NCBI GenBank assembly: GCA_012841535.1 | Contig: DUUN01000014.1 | Span: 1 to 45,419, forward strand | DNA length: 45,419 nt | From: Gallicola sp. | Lineage (GTDB): Bacteria > Bacillota > Clostridia > Tissierellales > Peptoniphilaceae | Reading direction: 5' to 3' | Shown: positions 26,769-35,067 of the stretch, in pieces | How positions within the stretch are numbered: the stretch's first letter is position 1 | How the letters are laid out: each line of letters begins with the position of its first letter | Notes under the pieces: model-generated | Databases searched by the model: none | Seen by the model: the letters and a program-made list of their open reading frames with translations, nothing else | Told to the model about the DNA's origin: nothing | Made by a program: the position numbers and the translations under genes

Positions 26769-27308
26769 ATGAATATTTTACTTGTAGTTGGTAGTACAAG
26801 AAAAGGCTCCTACAATCAAATGATTGCTAATTATATTATGGAAAAGTATAAGGGCGACTATACCTTTAGACAGGCCGATATTGCTACAATACCAATGTTT
26901 TCTGAAGATATAGAAAAAGAGGACTGGCCTATTGTTGACAAGGCTAGGGAGGATGTTGAATGGGCTGATGGAATAATAATAGTTACACCAGAAAATAACT
27001 ACTCTGTTCCTTCAGTTTTAAAGAATTACCTTGACTGGTGTTCCAGAAAGAAAAGGGTATTTATTAATAAACCTGTTATGATAACAGGAGGTTCTATGGG
27101 CCATTGGGGAACTATTAGAGCCCAAGGTCATCTAAGACAAATATTAAGGTCCAATGGACATAAGGCAGTTGTAGTACCGGGAGTAGAGGTTTATTTTCCA
27201 AAAGTACAAGATAGTGTAGAAAATAATATGTTAATGGAAGATAAGGCAGGTTCTTTAAATAAAAACTTTGCTATTTTTATAGATTATATAAATAAAATGA
27301 ATTTATAA
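26769..27308 (+). CDS. NADPH-dependent FMN reductase family flavoprotein (copy 2)
   Basis: The 179-residue paralogue of the preceding protein keeps every landmark (VVGSTRKGSYNQMIANYI, TPENNYSVPSVLKNYLDWCSR, TGGSMGHWGTIRAQGHLRQ) but lacks the extra N-terminal residues and the C-terminal CxxC. The pair is a tandem duplication with clear divergence, so the two may form a heterodimer or have different substrates. AAAGGAGG lies before the ATG, and a terminator follows, so the two form a bicistronic unit. Confidence 0.88.
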   Translation: MNILLVVGSTRKGSYNQMIANYIMEKYKGDYTFRQADIATIPMFSEDIEKEDWPIVDKAREDVEWADGIIIVTPENNYSVPSVLKNYLDWCSRKKRVFINKPVMITGGSMGHWGTIRAQGHLRQILRSNGHKAVVVPGVEVYFPKVQDSVENNMLMEDKAGSLNKNFAIFIDYINKMNL

Positions 27309-27316
27309 GTATTTTT

Positions 27317-27348
27317 AAGCGCTTTGTTAGTACAAAGTGCTTTTCTTT
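27317..27348 (+). terminator. Terminator of the flavoprotein pair
   Basis: AAGCGCTTTGT (27317-27327) pairs with ACAAAGTGCTT (27332-27342), one mismatch, followed by TTCTTTT. Confidence 0.82.
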
Positions 27349-27404
27349 TAAAAAGTAATTTTTTATTATAAAATATTCCTAATAAAATAAAAGAAGGTGT
27401 TCCA

Positions 27405-27917
27405 ATGAATTATATAATTGATAGAGTAAAATTAGAAGATGCTAAGGATTTAATTGAATACTTAAAAATAATTACAGAAGAAAGTAACAACCTAACTATA
27501 ACTTCTAAGCAAGTAAGGGACTTAAGTGTAAAAGATGAAGAGTTAATAATTGACTCCTATAACCATAGTCCTACAAGTATAATGTTAGTAGCAAAATTAA
27601 ATAACGAAATAATTGGAATGGGAAATTTAAAGGGCAATAACCTTGATTCTCCTATGGGTCATAGGGTTTCCTTAGGAGTTTCTGTAAGAAGGGATTATTG
27701 GAACAAGGGTATTGGTAGGGAAATAATTGATGCTCTTCTTTCCTATGCTGTAAATAACGAATATATTGAAATAGTAGAACTTGAAGTAAAGTCGGATAAT
27801 TACGCAGCTATTAGCCTCTACGAAAGATTTGGATTTGAAGAAATAGGATTTTTTGAAAACTATTTTAAATATGAAGATGGCTATGGAGATGCTATTTTAA
27901 TGGCCTTACAATTTTAG
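27405..27917 (+). CDS. GNAT-family N-acetyltransferase
   Basis: This 170-residue protein has a complete GNAT core: a central strand (IIGMGNLKGN), then the acetyl-CoA loop VSVRRDYWNKGIGREIIDALLSYA, and the closing VKSDNYAAISLYERFGFEEIGFF. This order is typical of small-molecule or protein N-acetyltransferases, and ends in a GYGDAILMAL segment. Substrate is unknown. It ends 8 bases before another GNAT gene, with which it forms an operon. AGAAGGTG is the ribosome binding site. Confidence 0.87.
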   Translation: MNYIIDRVKLEDAKDLIEYLKIITEESNNLTITSKQVRDLSVKDEELIIDSYNHSPTSIMLVAKLNNEIIGMGNLKGNNLDSPMGHRVSLGVSVRRDYWNKGIGREIIDALLSYAVNNEYIEIVELEVKSDNYAAISLYERFGFEEIGFFENYFKYEDGYGDAILMALQF

Positions 27918-27925
27918 AGGGGAAT

Positions 27926-28327
27926 ATGGAAATACTATTTACTAAACCTAGTCCTAGGGCATATAATAATTTAAGAAAAAGTTCCGGAATCGGTGGAGAA
28001 AAAAACCTTGAACCTACAGAAATAGCCTTGGAAAATTCTCTCTTTATTGTATCTATCTACGATAATAATAAACTAATAGGCTTTGGACGAATTGTTGGCG
28101 ATGGTGGAATAACCTATGTTGTTTCCGATATTATGGTAGACAAATCCCATCAAGGAAAAGGCCTTGGGAAACTAATAATGACGAAAATTAATAGGTATTT
28201 TGAGGAAAATTGTAATGAGGAATGTTATATTTCCTTAATTGCAAATAAACCTGCTGACAAACTCTATTCTAAATTCAAATTCAATTATTTAAAGGACTTT
28301 GAAGTAGGAATGAAGAGGAAAAAATAA
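27926..28327 (+). CDS. Small GNAT-family N-acetyltransferase
   Basis: This 133-residue protein is a minimal GNAT domain: NKLIGFGRIVGDGG, SDIMVDKSHQGKGLGKLIMTKINRYF with the acetyl-CoA loop, then ANKPADKLYSKFKFNYL. This resembles the compact acetyltransferases with a D-I-x-V strand before the loop. It is not closely similar to the GNAT gene just upstream. It follows that gene by 8 bases with GAGGGGA as binding site and precedes a bidirectional terminator. Confidence 0.86.
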   Translation: MEILFTKPSPRAYNNLRKSSGIGGEKNLEPTEIALENSLFIVSIYDNNKLIGFGRIVGDGGITYVVSDIMVDKSHQGKGLGKLIMTKINRYFEENCNEECYISLIANKPADKLYSKFKFNYLKDFEVGMKRKK

Positions 28328-28377
28328 TTACTCTAAAATTGAAAATGTACAAAAATTTAAAGATTCTTCCTATATAA

Positions 28378-28416
28378 AACTACACCTAAAATTAATTTTA
28401 GGTGTAGTTCTTTCTT
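28378..28416. terminator. Bidirectional terminator between GNAT pair and M16 gene
   Basis: A perfect 15-base stem (28378-28392 and 28395-28409) with a 2-base loop separates convergent genes. T-rich sequence (CTTTCTTTATTT) follows on the plus strand. Confidence 0.88.
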
Positions 28417-31316
28417 TATTTCTTCAATTGTCTTATTTCTCCAAACAATTCCTTGTTTTCTTTTATTTGTTCTGTATTTCCAATTGTTGCCATATAATTT
28501 TTTTCCATTGCATAATCAATATCTTTTGCAAATTCTTTTAATTCGTCTAAATTAGTATTAAGGGCTTCTTCTAGATTCTTTCTTAAATCATCGGAGGTTT
28601 GTCCTGAAATATACATGGTTAAAGCTACCTTACCCTTTGTAGGATTTGTTGCTGGAGGGTCAAATTTAGTTACTGAACCAATAATAAATTGTGTTAATTC
28701 AGTGTTGTCTAATTCTAAATTCCTTAAAAATTCTCCTGTTTTATTATACACATCAATTGTATTTTTTATATTAGGATCTCTGTAGGAATAGAAGAATATA
28801 TTCCCCGAGTTGTTAACTCCCATTCCAGTTCCATAAGCTCCGCCTTGTGCCCTAATATTATTATATAGGTAGGAACTTGAAAGAATATTAGATAAAACTA
28901 CATGACTACCCTTGTATTCATAACCTATTTCTTTTAAATTATATGATTTAATTACATAGTTAACATTTGAGGAGGTCATTATTCCTTCATTTTTCTTTTC
29001 TAAGTTAAATACTAAATCATGTTTTTCCAATTCTTCTTTAGATAATTTAGAAATTAAATTTTCACTTAAGTGTATTACCTTGTCCTTTTCTTCCTCATCT
29101 GTAGTAATATTAAAAATCATATTATTACTGTTAAATACTTTTCCACTAATGGATTTTAATTCTTCCTGTAAGGAGTCGAATTTTTCTTCTAAGTTTTTCT
29201 CCAAGTCAACAATAAAGTCATAGTAAGTTATTCCATTAAGGTTTTCATTGTATTTTCCCTGTTGTGAATAGTAACTATTAGTTAGGTTAATACCGTATTG
29301 GTGACCATTTTCTACTATGTCGGATTCAAACTTCAATTTAATTATTTGTAATATTTCTTTAATTCTCTTTATATTATCGAATTTAGAATTAAAGATAATC
29401 TCCTCAATTAAATTAAACATCTTTTCCGTTTTATCAACAGTAGCCTTACTTGAAACCATTAATTTTTTAAAGTATCCACCTTCTTTTCTAAAATTATAGA
29501 TTGTAGAAGCTGTAACATTAATTCCACCGGTATCTAGGAAAATTCTAGTATCTAAATCAGTATAAGGATAGTTTTTCGTATCAACCATAGTTAATAAATC
29601 ACATAATAAGGCTAGATACTTTATTTCTTCTTCCTTTATAAATTCTAAATCGAAAACCAAATCTATATAGTTGATTTTTCCTGTAAATAATGGATGATAT
29701 AAAATAGTGTAGTTGTCCTTCTTTTCTTCAATTGAAGGTATTTCTAATACATTTGAATCTATATCCGATAATTTTAAGGAAGGAATTGTATCTTTTTCCT
29801 CTTGTGTGTCTTCTCTATTTTGAAACTCTCCAAGAGCCTTGTTTTCTTCAATTAAATTATTTAATTCCTCTTCTGATAGACTTTCCTTGTATTCCTTTAA
29901 TTTTTTTGCAACTTCCACATCTTTTTTAGCATTTAATCCAGGACTTGCTTCTAGTGAAATAATTACTTTATTGTTGTTATTTAAAATATTTGTTTCAACA
30001 AATTTTTCATAATAATCGGTTTTAATATTTTCCCTTAATTCTTTTAATACATCTTCATACTTAAATTGAATTGTAGGATCTTCGTCATAAAGCCAAGTAT
30101 CTAAGGAAGAAATGAAATATATTATTCCCTTAGTTGGAAAATTACCATTTTCTCTTAAATTATATTCCATTCTATTTAAGGCAGCTTCTAATTGCTCCTT
30201 ATCGATTCCCTTGTCGATTATTTTCTTTAATTCTTCTTCTATCATCTTTGTAAAATCTTCTACTTTTTCCTTAGAAGTATTAATTGCTGTAATACCAAGT
30301 CCAAGTTCTAAGCCATCAGTAGAAAGATCATCTATATCTTCACCAATTCCCTCTTTTAATAAGGCCAATTTAAGTGGAGAGCCGTCATTGGAAAATAAAA
30401 CTGAACGTAGTATTTCATTTGTATAGGCTTCTAAAATATTGGATTTTTTACCACTTCTTACACCATAAATTAAAATGTCCTTATTTTTTGGATCTTCGTC
30501 TGATGCTATAGAATACTCAACTTCAATTTTTCTTGGTTTTTCAAATTCCTTCTGTATTTTAATAGAGGAATCCAATTCTATTTTATTGAAATTACTTAAA
30601 TATTCATCATTAATAAATTTCAACTGTTCTTCTAAGTCCATTTTTCCATATAAGAATATATAGGAATTTACAGGATGGTAGTATTTATTATAAAAATCTA
30701 TAAATTCTTCATAGCTTAATTCAGGAATATTGTAAGGATTACCACCAGATTCGTTTCCATATATAGAATCTGGGAAAAGTCCCTTGGCAAATTCATAGTA
30801 CATTATTGCATCTGGTGAAGAATAGGCACCTTTCATTTCGTTATAAACTACACCTTTATAATTAATATCTTCTTCTTTACTGTTTATTTCATAGTGCCAG
30901 CCTTCTTGTAAAAATATTTCTTTTTTAGTTTTCACCCTAGGGAAGAAAACAGCATCTAAATAAACATCCATTAAATTATGGAAATCTTTATTATTTCTAC
31001 TTGCTACAGGATAAATAGTTTTGTCAGAAAATGTCATTGCATTTAAAAAAGTCTGTAAGGAACTTTTTAATAAATCCATAAAAGGTTCTCTTGTTTTAAA
31101 TTTTCTTGAGCCATTTAAAACAGAATGTTCTAAAATATGAGCTACTCCTGTAGAATTATCTGGTGGTGTTCTAAAACCTATACCAAAAACCTTGTTATTG
31201 TCATCATTTTCCATTGCCATTAATCGGGCACCAGATTGTTCATGTTCAAATATCTTAATATTGGAATCTACATCTTTAATATATTCTTCTTCAATTAATT
31301 TAAAACCATGTATCAT
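28416..31316 (-). CDS. M16C-family metallopeptidase (presequence protease/insulinase type)
   Basis: This large 966-residue protein belongs to the M16 zinc peptidases of the PreP/falcilysin subgroup. The inverted zinc motif HILEH (H60, E63, H64) is present, and a downstream NEMKGAYSSPD region supplies the third ligand. The layout fits two M16 domains, a central coiled linker (about residues 470-520, rich in Glu and Lys) and two further M16 domains, forming a clamshell that degrades unstructured peptides. There is no signal peptide, so it is cytosolic. AAGGAG precedes the ATG. It lies 10 bases downstream of a small membrane protein gene and is probably co-transcribed. Confidence 0.92.
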   Translation of the reverse strand: MIHGFKLIEEEYIKDVDSNIKIFEHEQSGARLMAMENDDNNKVFGIGFRTPPDNSTGVAHILEHSVLNGSRKFKTREPFMDLLKSSLQTFLNAMTFSDKTIYPVASRNNKDFHNLMDVYLDAVFFPRVKTKKEIFLQEGWHYEINSKEEDINYKGVVYNEMKGAYSSPDAIMYYEFAKGLFPDSIYGNESGGNPYNIPELSYEEFIDFYNKYYHPVNSYIFLYGKMDLEEQLKFINDEYLSNFNKIELDSSIKIQKEFEKPRKIEVEYSIASDEDPKNKDILIYGVRSGKKSNILEAYTNEILRSVLFSNDGSPLKLALLKEGIGEDIDDLSTDGLELGLGITAINTSKEKVEDFTKMIEEELKKIIDKGIDKEQLEAALNRMEYNLRENGNFPTKGIIYFISSLDTWLYDEDPTIQFKYEDVLKELRENIKTDYYEKFVETNILNNNNKVIISLEASPGLNAKKDVEVAKKLKEYKESLSEEELNNLIEENKALGEFQNREDTQEEKDTIPSLKLSDIDSNVLEIPSIEEKKDNYTILYHPLFTGKINYIDLVFDLEFIKEEEIKYLALLCDLLTMVDTKNYPYTDLDTRIFLDTGGINVTASTIYNFRKEGGYFKKLMVSSKATVDKTEKMFNLIEEIIFNSKFDNIKRIKEILQIIKLKFESDIVENGHQYGINLTNSYYSQQGKYNENLNGITYYDFIVDLEKNLEEKFDSLQEELKSISGKVFNSNNMIFNITTDEEEKDKVIHLSENLISKLSKEELEKHDLVFNLEKKNEGIMTSSNVNYVIKSYNLKEIGYEYKGSHVVLSNILSSSYLYNNIRAQGGAYGTGMGVNNSGNIFFYSYRDPNIKNTIDVYNKTGEFLRNLELDNTELTQFIIGSVTKFDPPATNPTKGKVALTMYISGQTSDDLRKNLEEALNTNLDELKEFAKDIDYAMEKNYMATIGNTEQIKENKELFGEIRQLKK

Positions 31317-31326
31317 ATTATTCTCC

Positions 31327-31911
31327 TTAATATTTAATATTTTTTATACTTTTAATTTTTTTGCTGTATTTAAATCTTTCTATTTTGCAACTATTGTAGT
31401 CCTTAAGTATCTCATAAATACTAGCAGAAACAACTACTATTTCACCACTATCAAACTTTACAATATAATTAGCTGAAAATCTTGAATTGGTTTTAATACT
31501 TTTGTATTTTCCTTCTATAACTGTAGTATTTCCCTTTAATATATCTAAAATCAATATACTAAAATAAAGAAGGCATATTAAATTCAATAAGATTAATAAG
31601 GTGAGAAAAAGCATATTAATACTATTACCCATACTATATATTAAATAAATAGTAAGGGAAAAAATAAAAATAAATATTAATCCTACTACTAGGGAGTAAA
31701 ATACTATTTTTTCATAGCCTATATTAATATCTTTGATAGATTTACCCCTATTAATACTTATATTGTTTTCATTAATATATTTATGTAAATACTTTAAGGC
31801 CTCTTCGTCAGAAAGATTTAAATTATCTCTAATATAATTTCTTGCAAACTTAAATTCTCCGTTATCTATAAAAGCATTAAGAATTTTTAAATTTAAATTT
31901 TCTCTTTTCAT
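31327..31911 (-). CDS. Two-helix membrane protein of unknown function
   Basis: The 194-residue protein has a helical N-terminal soluble part (NLKILNAFIDNGEFKFARNYI, EEALKYLHKYI), two adjacent membrane segments (about residues 68-92 and 98-125) and a C-terminal soluble part of beta character (VIEGKYKSIKTNSRFSANYIVKFDSGEIVVVSASIYEIL). I do not recognise the family. It lies immediately upstream of the M16C peptidase gene (10 bases), so they likely share a transcript. An extended -10 element (TGATATAAT, complement at about 31939-31947) precedes it. Confidence 0.72.
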   Translation of the reverse strand: MKRENLNLKILNAFIDNGEFKFARNYIRDNLNLSDEEALKYLHKYINENNISINRGKSIKDINIGYEKIVFYSLVVGLIFIFIFSLTIYLIYSMGNSINMLFLTLLILLNLICLLYFSILILDILKGNTTVIEGKYKSIKTNSRFSANYIVKFDSGEIVVVSASIYEILKDYNSCKIERFKYSKKIKSIKNIKY

Positions 31912-32232
31912 AATTACCCCTTAACACCATCAAAGTATATTATATCATTTTAAGTTTTGAAATAAATAAATTATTATTTAACAATTTAATAAAGTTTTTA
32001 TAAATTATAGACTAAAGAATTATTTACTTTATAGCTTTTGAAAAAATAATCTAGCAGATATTAAATTTAAATTTAAAACTGCAATAAAGTAAATAATTGT
32101 CTTTATTACAGTTTTGTTATTTTTTATAAAATATTAACACTTTACTATAAAAATCCTATAAAAGCCTATTTTCCTTTTATTTATTTTAATTCTATGGTAT
32201 ACTATCAACTTGTAAAAGATTTGGGGGAATTT
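31912..32232. promoter_or_regulatory. Divergent region with alternative hairpins and glucosaminidase promoter
   Basis: This 321-base gap separates two divergent genes and holds no reading frame of its own. It contains a terminator-like hairpin (arms 32075-32089 and 32101-32115, one mismatch, followed by GTTATTTTTT) and an upstream sequence, 32019-32032, that is a perfect 14-base complement of 32084-32097 and so could compete with the hairpin. Nearer the gene an extended -10 promoter TGGTATACT ends at 32203. Because that promoter lies downstream of the hairpins, they may insulate it or act on a longer transcript from further upstream. Confidence 0.5.
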
Positions 32233-33384
32233 ATGAACAAAAAAATTACGGCGTTATTATTAGCATCAGCTATTTTCTTTACGCCTGTTGTTTCTAGTGC
32301 AGAAAATAGTGAAGAAAACTTTGCTAATAATGCAAAAAACATTGAACAAAATATTGAAAAATCAGAATATACAGCTGAACAATTTATAAATATACTTGGA
32401 AAAGAAGCTCGTAGAATAGGTCAAGAAAATAATATTTACGCTTCTGTTATGATTGCTCAGGCTTGTTTAGAATCTGGTTTTGGTAAAAGTGGACTATCTC
32501 AAAATCCAAATAATAATCTATTTGGCATAAAAGGAGAATATAATGGAAATTCTTCAGATTTCCAAACATGGGAAGACTATGGTGGAAGAGTAGATATTGT
32601 AGATAGTTTTAGAATTTATCCTTCTTTTAAAGAATCAATGGAGGATTATGCAGATTTATTACTTAAAGGCTCTGATTTTGATGAAAATTATTATTCAGGT
32701 GCTTGGAAATCAAATGCTAGTACTTACCAAGAAGCAACAGCTGCTTTAACTGGAAGGTATGCAACAGATAGCCAATATGCCAATAAGCTTAATAAGTTAA
32801 TTGAAGATTATAATTTAGCTTCCTTCGATTATCCAGTTAGCTATACTGTTAAAGAAAAAAATAAGGAAAATTTACTTACAATCAGCGAAAAAACAGGTAT
32901 TTCCTTAGAGGAATTAAAAGAATTTAATCCAGAAATCAAAGATGAGAATAAGTTCTTAAGAAAAGACAAAACAATTATTTTAAGAAGTGAATACTATAAA
33001 GAAAATTTCAAATCACCTGTATCAACTGAATTTAAAGTATTAAATGACTTTAATACAAGTATTACAGAAAATAAATTTAAAGGGTTAGATCTTGAAGTTC
33101 CTTATAACACCTATGTGTACTCTATAAATAGAGGAGAGGTTGTTAAGGTTTCAGAAGATAATAGTAATGGAAAATATATAGTTATCCAACATGAAAATGG
33201 ACTATTATCCCATTATTCAAATTTAGATAATGTATATATTAATGTAGGAGATAAAGTAACAGATACAGATATTATTGGAAATATAAAGGGGGATAAGGAG
33301 TCTAATAAGGCTATATTATCTTTTTCAATAGCAGCTTCCATAGGCTCAAACTTTGTAAATCCTAAATTATTCCTAGATATTTAA
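32233..33384 (+). CDS. Secreted glucosaminidase with LysM-like and degenerate M23 domains
   Basis: The protein (383 residues) has a Sec signal peptide (MNKKITALLLASAIFFTPVVSSA, cleavage near residue 23). Residues ~45-190 form an N-acetylglucosaminidase domain with catalytic Glu80 (ACLESGFGKSGLSQ) and NLFGIKG, which cuts peptidoglycan glycan strands. A degenerate LysM-like segment follows (~205-250), then an M23/LytM-like fold (VYSINRGEVVKV, YIVIQHENGLLSHYSNL). The M23 zinc ligands are mostly lost: HxGxD reads FKGLD and HLH reads LSF, so this domain is likely structural or regulatory. The frame opens earlier, but the ATG at 32233 has GGGGGA upstream and begins the signal peptide. Confidence 0.88.
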   Translation: MNKKITALLLASAIFFTPVVSSAENSEENFANNAKNIEQNIEKSEYTAEQFINILGKEARRIGQENNIYASVMIAQACLESGFGKSGLSQNPNNNLFGIKGEYNGNSSDFQTWEDYGGRVDIVDSFRIYPSFKESMEDYADLLLKGSDFDENYYSGAWKSNASTYQEATAALTGRYATDSQYANKLNKLIEDYNLASFDYPVSYTVKEKNKENLLTISEKTGISLEELKEFNPEIKDENKFLRKDKTIILRSEYYKENFKSPVSTEFKVLNDFNTSITENKFKGLDLEVPYNTYVYSINRGEVVKVSEDNSNGKYIVIQHENGLLSHYSNLDNVYINVGDKVTDTDIIGNIKGDKESNKAILSFSIAASIGSNFVNPKLFLDI

Positions 33385-33418
33385 ACCATTGTTGAAAAAA
33401 TCAACAATGGTTTTTTTC
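33383..33418 (+). terminator. Terminator of the glucosaminidase gene
   Basis: AAACCATTGTTGA (33383-33395) pairs perfectly with TCAACAATGGTTT (33401-33413), with a T run after it. The hairpin begins within the stop codon. Confidence 0.92.
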
Positions 33419-33451
33419 TATGATATAATATAAAAAATTGAAAGGAATATT

Positions 33452-33973
33452 ATGAGACTATTTATTGCAATTAATTTTAATAAGGAAACTAAAGAAAGAA
33501 TTCTTAAGGTCCAAAAAAATTTAGTAGAATTATATTCTAAAGGTTCTCCTACGAAAATAGAAAATATCCATTTAACCTTGATTTTTTTAGGAGAAGTTGA
33601 AGAAAAAAGACTTCCAACTATAAAAAATATAATGGATAGTCTTAAGTTTAATAACTTAAACCTAGTATTTGATAAAATAGGGAAATTCAAACGTAGAAAT
33701 GGTGATATTTACTGGCTTGGTTTAGAAGAAAACAAGGAGCTTTTAAGTTTACAAAATAGTTTATACGAAAAATTATTAAGGGAAAGTTTTAAACTGGAAT
33801 CCAAACCCTTTTCTCCCCATATTACTTTAGCAAGAAAAGTAGTTCTCCCTTCTAAGGTAAAACCAATCTTAAATTCAAAATTTTCTACAAATATAAATTA
33901 TATTAGTTTAATGGAGTCAAAAATAATTAATCGTAAAGTAAGCTACAAGGAAATATATAGAAAAAATAATTAA
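33452..33973 (+). CDS. thpR: RNA 2',3'-cyclic phosphodiesterase (2H family)
   Basis: This 173-residue protein belongs to the 2H phosphoesterases (formerly 2'-5' RNA ligase). The two catalytic H-x-T motifs are HLTL (in ENIHLTLIFLGEV) and HITL (in FSPHITLARKV). The enzyme hydrolyses 2',3'-cyclic phosphate ends of RNA. It begins RLFIAINFNKE, the typical start. It is followed 9 bases later by a HAD protein, suggesting co-expression. An extended -10 element (TGATATAAT, 33421-33429) is just upstream. Confidence 0.92.
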   Translation: MRLFIAINFNKETKERILKVQKNLVELYSKGSPTKIENIHLTLIFLGEVEEKRLPTIKNIMDSLKFNNLNLVFDKIGKFKRRNGDIYWLGLEENKELLSLQNSLYEKLLRESFKLESKPFSPHITLARKVVLPSKVKPILNSKFSTNINYISLMESKIINRKVSYKEIYRKNN

Positions 33974-33982
33974 AGGTGGATT

Positions 33983-34450
33983 ATGAAAATAAATATACCA
34001 GGCTATAAAAATTTAAATATAGATAAAATAATATTTGACTATAATGGCACTTTAGCTGTTAATGGAAAAATCGATAGCTCTACAAAAAATAAATTAATAG
34101 AGCTTTCAAAGAATTATGAAATTTATATACTAACTTCCGATACTTATGGAACAGTGGAAAAAATTTGTGAAAACCTACCGGTAAAAATTCATACCTTTAA
34201 AGGAGACAAGGCATCTGCTTCTAAAAAGGATATAGTATTAAAATTAAATCCTAATTCTTGTGCCTGTATTGGAAATGGCAGAAATGACATGGAAATGCTA
34301 GAAGTTGCAGCTCTTTCCATTGGAATAATCGGTAAAGAAGGGGCCTATGGGAAAATAGTAAATATTTCAGATATTTGTGTAACATCAATACTTGATGCTA
34401 TGGACTTATTTATATACACAGACAGGTTAATTGCCGATTTAAGAGGGTGA
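33983..34450 (+). CDS. HAD-superfamily protein, soluble P-type ATPase-like
   Basis: The 155-residue protein has the small HAD core without a cap. Motif I is FDYNGTLA (nucleophile D19; the usual second Asp at +2 is N21), motif II LTSD, and motif IV GNGRNDMEML. This matches the group called soluble P-type ATPases (COG4087), related to the P domain of cation ATPases. The missing second Asp is also typical of P-type ATPases (DKTGT), so phosphatase activity may be weak. It is co-directional with thpR. A terminator follows at 34453. Confidence 0.85.
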   Translation: MKINIPGYKNLNIDKIIFDYNGTLAVNGKIDSSTKNKLIELSKNYEIYILTSDTYGTVEKICENLPVKIHTFKGDKASASKKDIVLKLNPNSCACIGNGRNDMEMLEVAALSIGIIGKEGAYGKIVNISDICVTSILDAMDLFIYTDRLIADLRG

Positions 34451-34452
34451 AA

Positions 34453-34482
34453 CCACTTACAAAATGTAAGTGGCTTGCTTTT
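34453..34482 (+). terminator. Terminator of the thpR-HAD pair
   Basis: CCACTTAC (34453-34460) pairs perfectly with GTAAGTGG (34466-34473), followed by CTTGCTTTTC. Confidence 0.82.
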
Positions 34483-34503
34483 CTAAATAATTTTCCTACT
34501 AAA

Positions 34504-34869
34504 TTAAATAAATAATTTTTTTATCGACTCGATTCCTTCCATTATTTCATTCCTTGAAAAATTCTTTTTTACTAATTCTTCATCTGACATTTCATTAAGA
34601 TTATAATAAAATAATAATGTAACAAGTAAAATTTCTGACTGGTTTTCTTTTTCTATATTTTCAATAAGAGAAAATATCATATCTTCTGCCTTATGTATTT
34701 GACCAATTTCTACTAATTTAAATATTTTTTTATAATATTCACTATAAGAAATTTGTGATTCTATATTTTTTACAGATTCAGATGTAAGTTTCTTCCCTGT
34801 AAACAGAACTGCTAGTGTATTTATAACTGAATTTATCTGTCTTAATAGCCAATCTTCCTGATAATACAT
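34504..34869 (-). CDS. DUF6483 family protein
   Basis: The 121-residue protein starts MYYQEDWLLRQINSVINTLAVLFTGK, which matches the DUF6483 pattern (M-x-Q-x-DWLxRQI). The rest is helical, with tetratricopeptide-like segments (YYKKIFKLVEIGQIHKAEDMIFSLIENI). Its function is unknown. GAAGGGG precedes the ATG on the minus strand. It is a single gene between two terminated units. Confidence 0.75.
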   Translation of the reverse strand: MYYQEDWLLRQINSVINTLAVLFTGKKLTSESVKNIESQISYSEYYKKIFKLVEIGQIHKAEDMIFSLIENIEKENQSEILLVTLLFYYNLNEMSDEELVKKNFSRNEIMEGIESIKKLFI

Positions 34870-35040
34870 TTTAGACCCCTTCTTTTAATTATCCTCTATA
34901 ATAATTATCTCTATTCTTTATTACTTACCATTTTGAATTGTTTATACCCAATAAAATTGTGGATTCTTACTATTATTTATTCTCCAGTACTTCCTTTATT
35001 GTTCTATCTTTTAGAAAAGGAAAGTCTAAAAACTGCAAAA

Positions 35041-35064
35041 AAGCACTTAATTATTTAAGTGCTT
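35041..35064 (-). terminator. Terminator of the mnmE-mnmG-rsmG operon
   Basis: AAGCACTTAA (35041-35050) pairs perfectly with TTAAGTGCTT (35055-35064). On the minus strand the T run TTTTTT follows, immediately after the rsmG stop codon. Confidence 0.9.
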
Positions 35065-35067
35065 TCT

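Noticed and set aside
27405..28327. The two adjacent GNAT genes as a toxin-antitoxin (TacAT-like) pair
   Set aside because: Both proteins are plain acetyltransferases; neither resembles the small ribbon-helix-helix antitoxin that accompanies toxin GNATs.
31912..32232. Cyclic di-AMP (ydaO-type) riboswitch before the glucosaminidase gene
   Set aside because: The conserved GC-rich core motifs of that class are absent; only AT-rich alternative hairpins are present.
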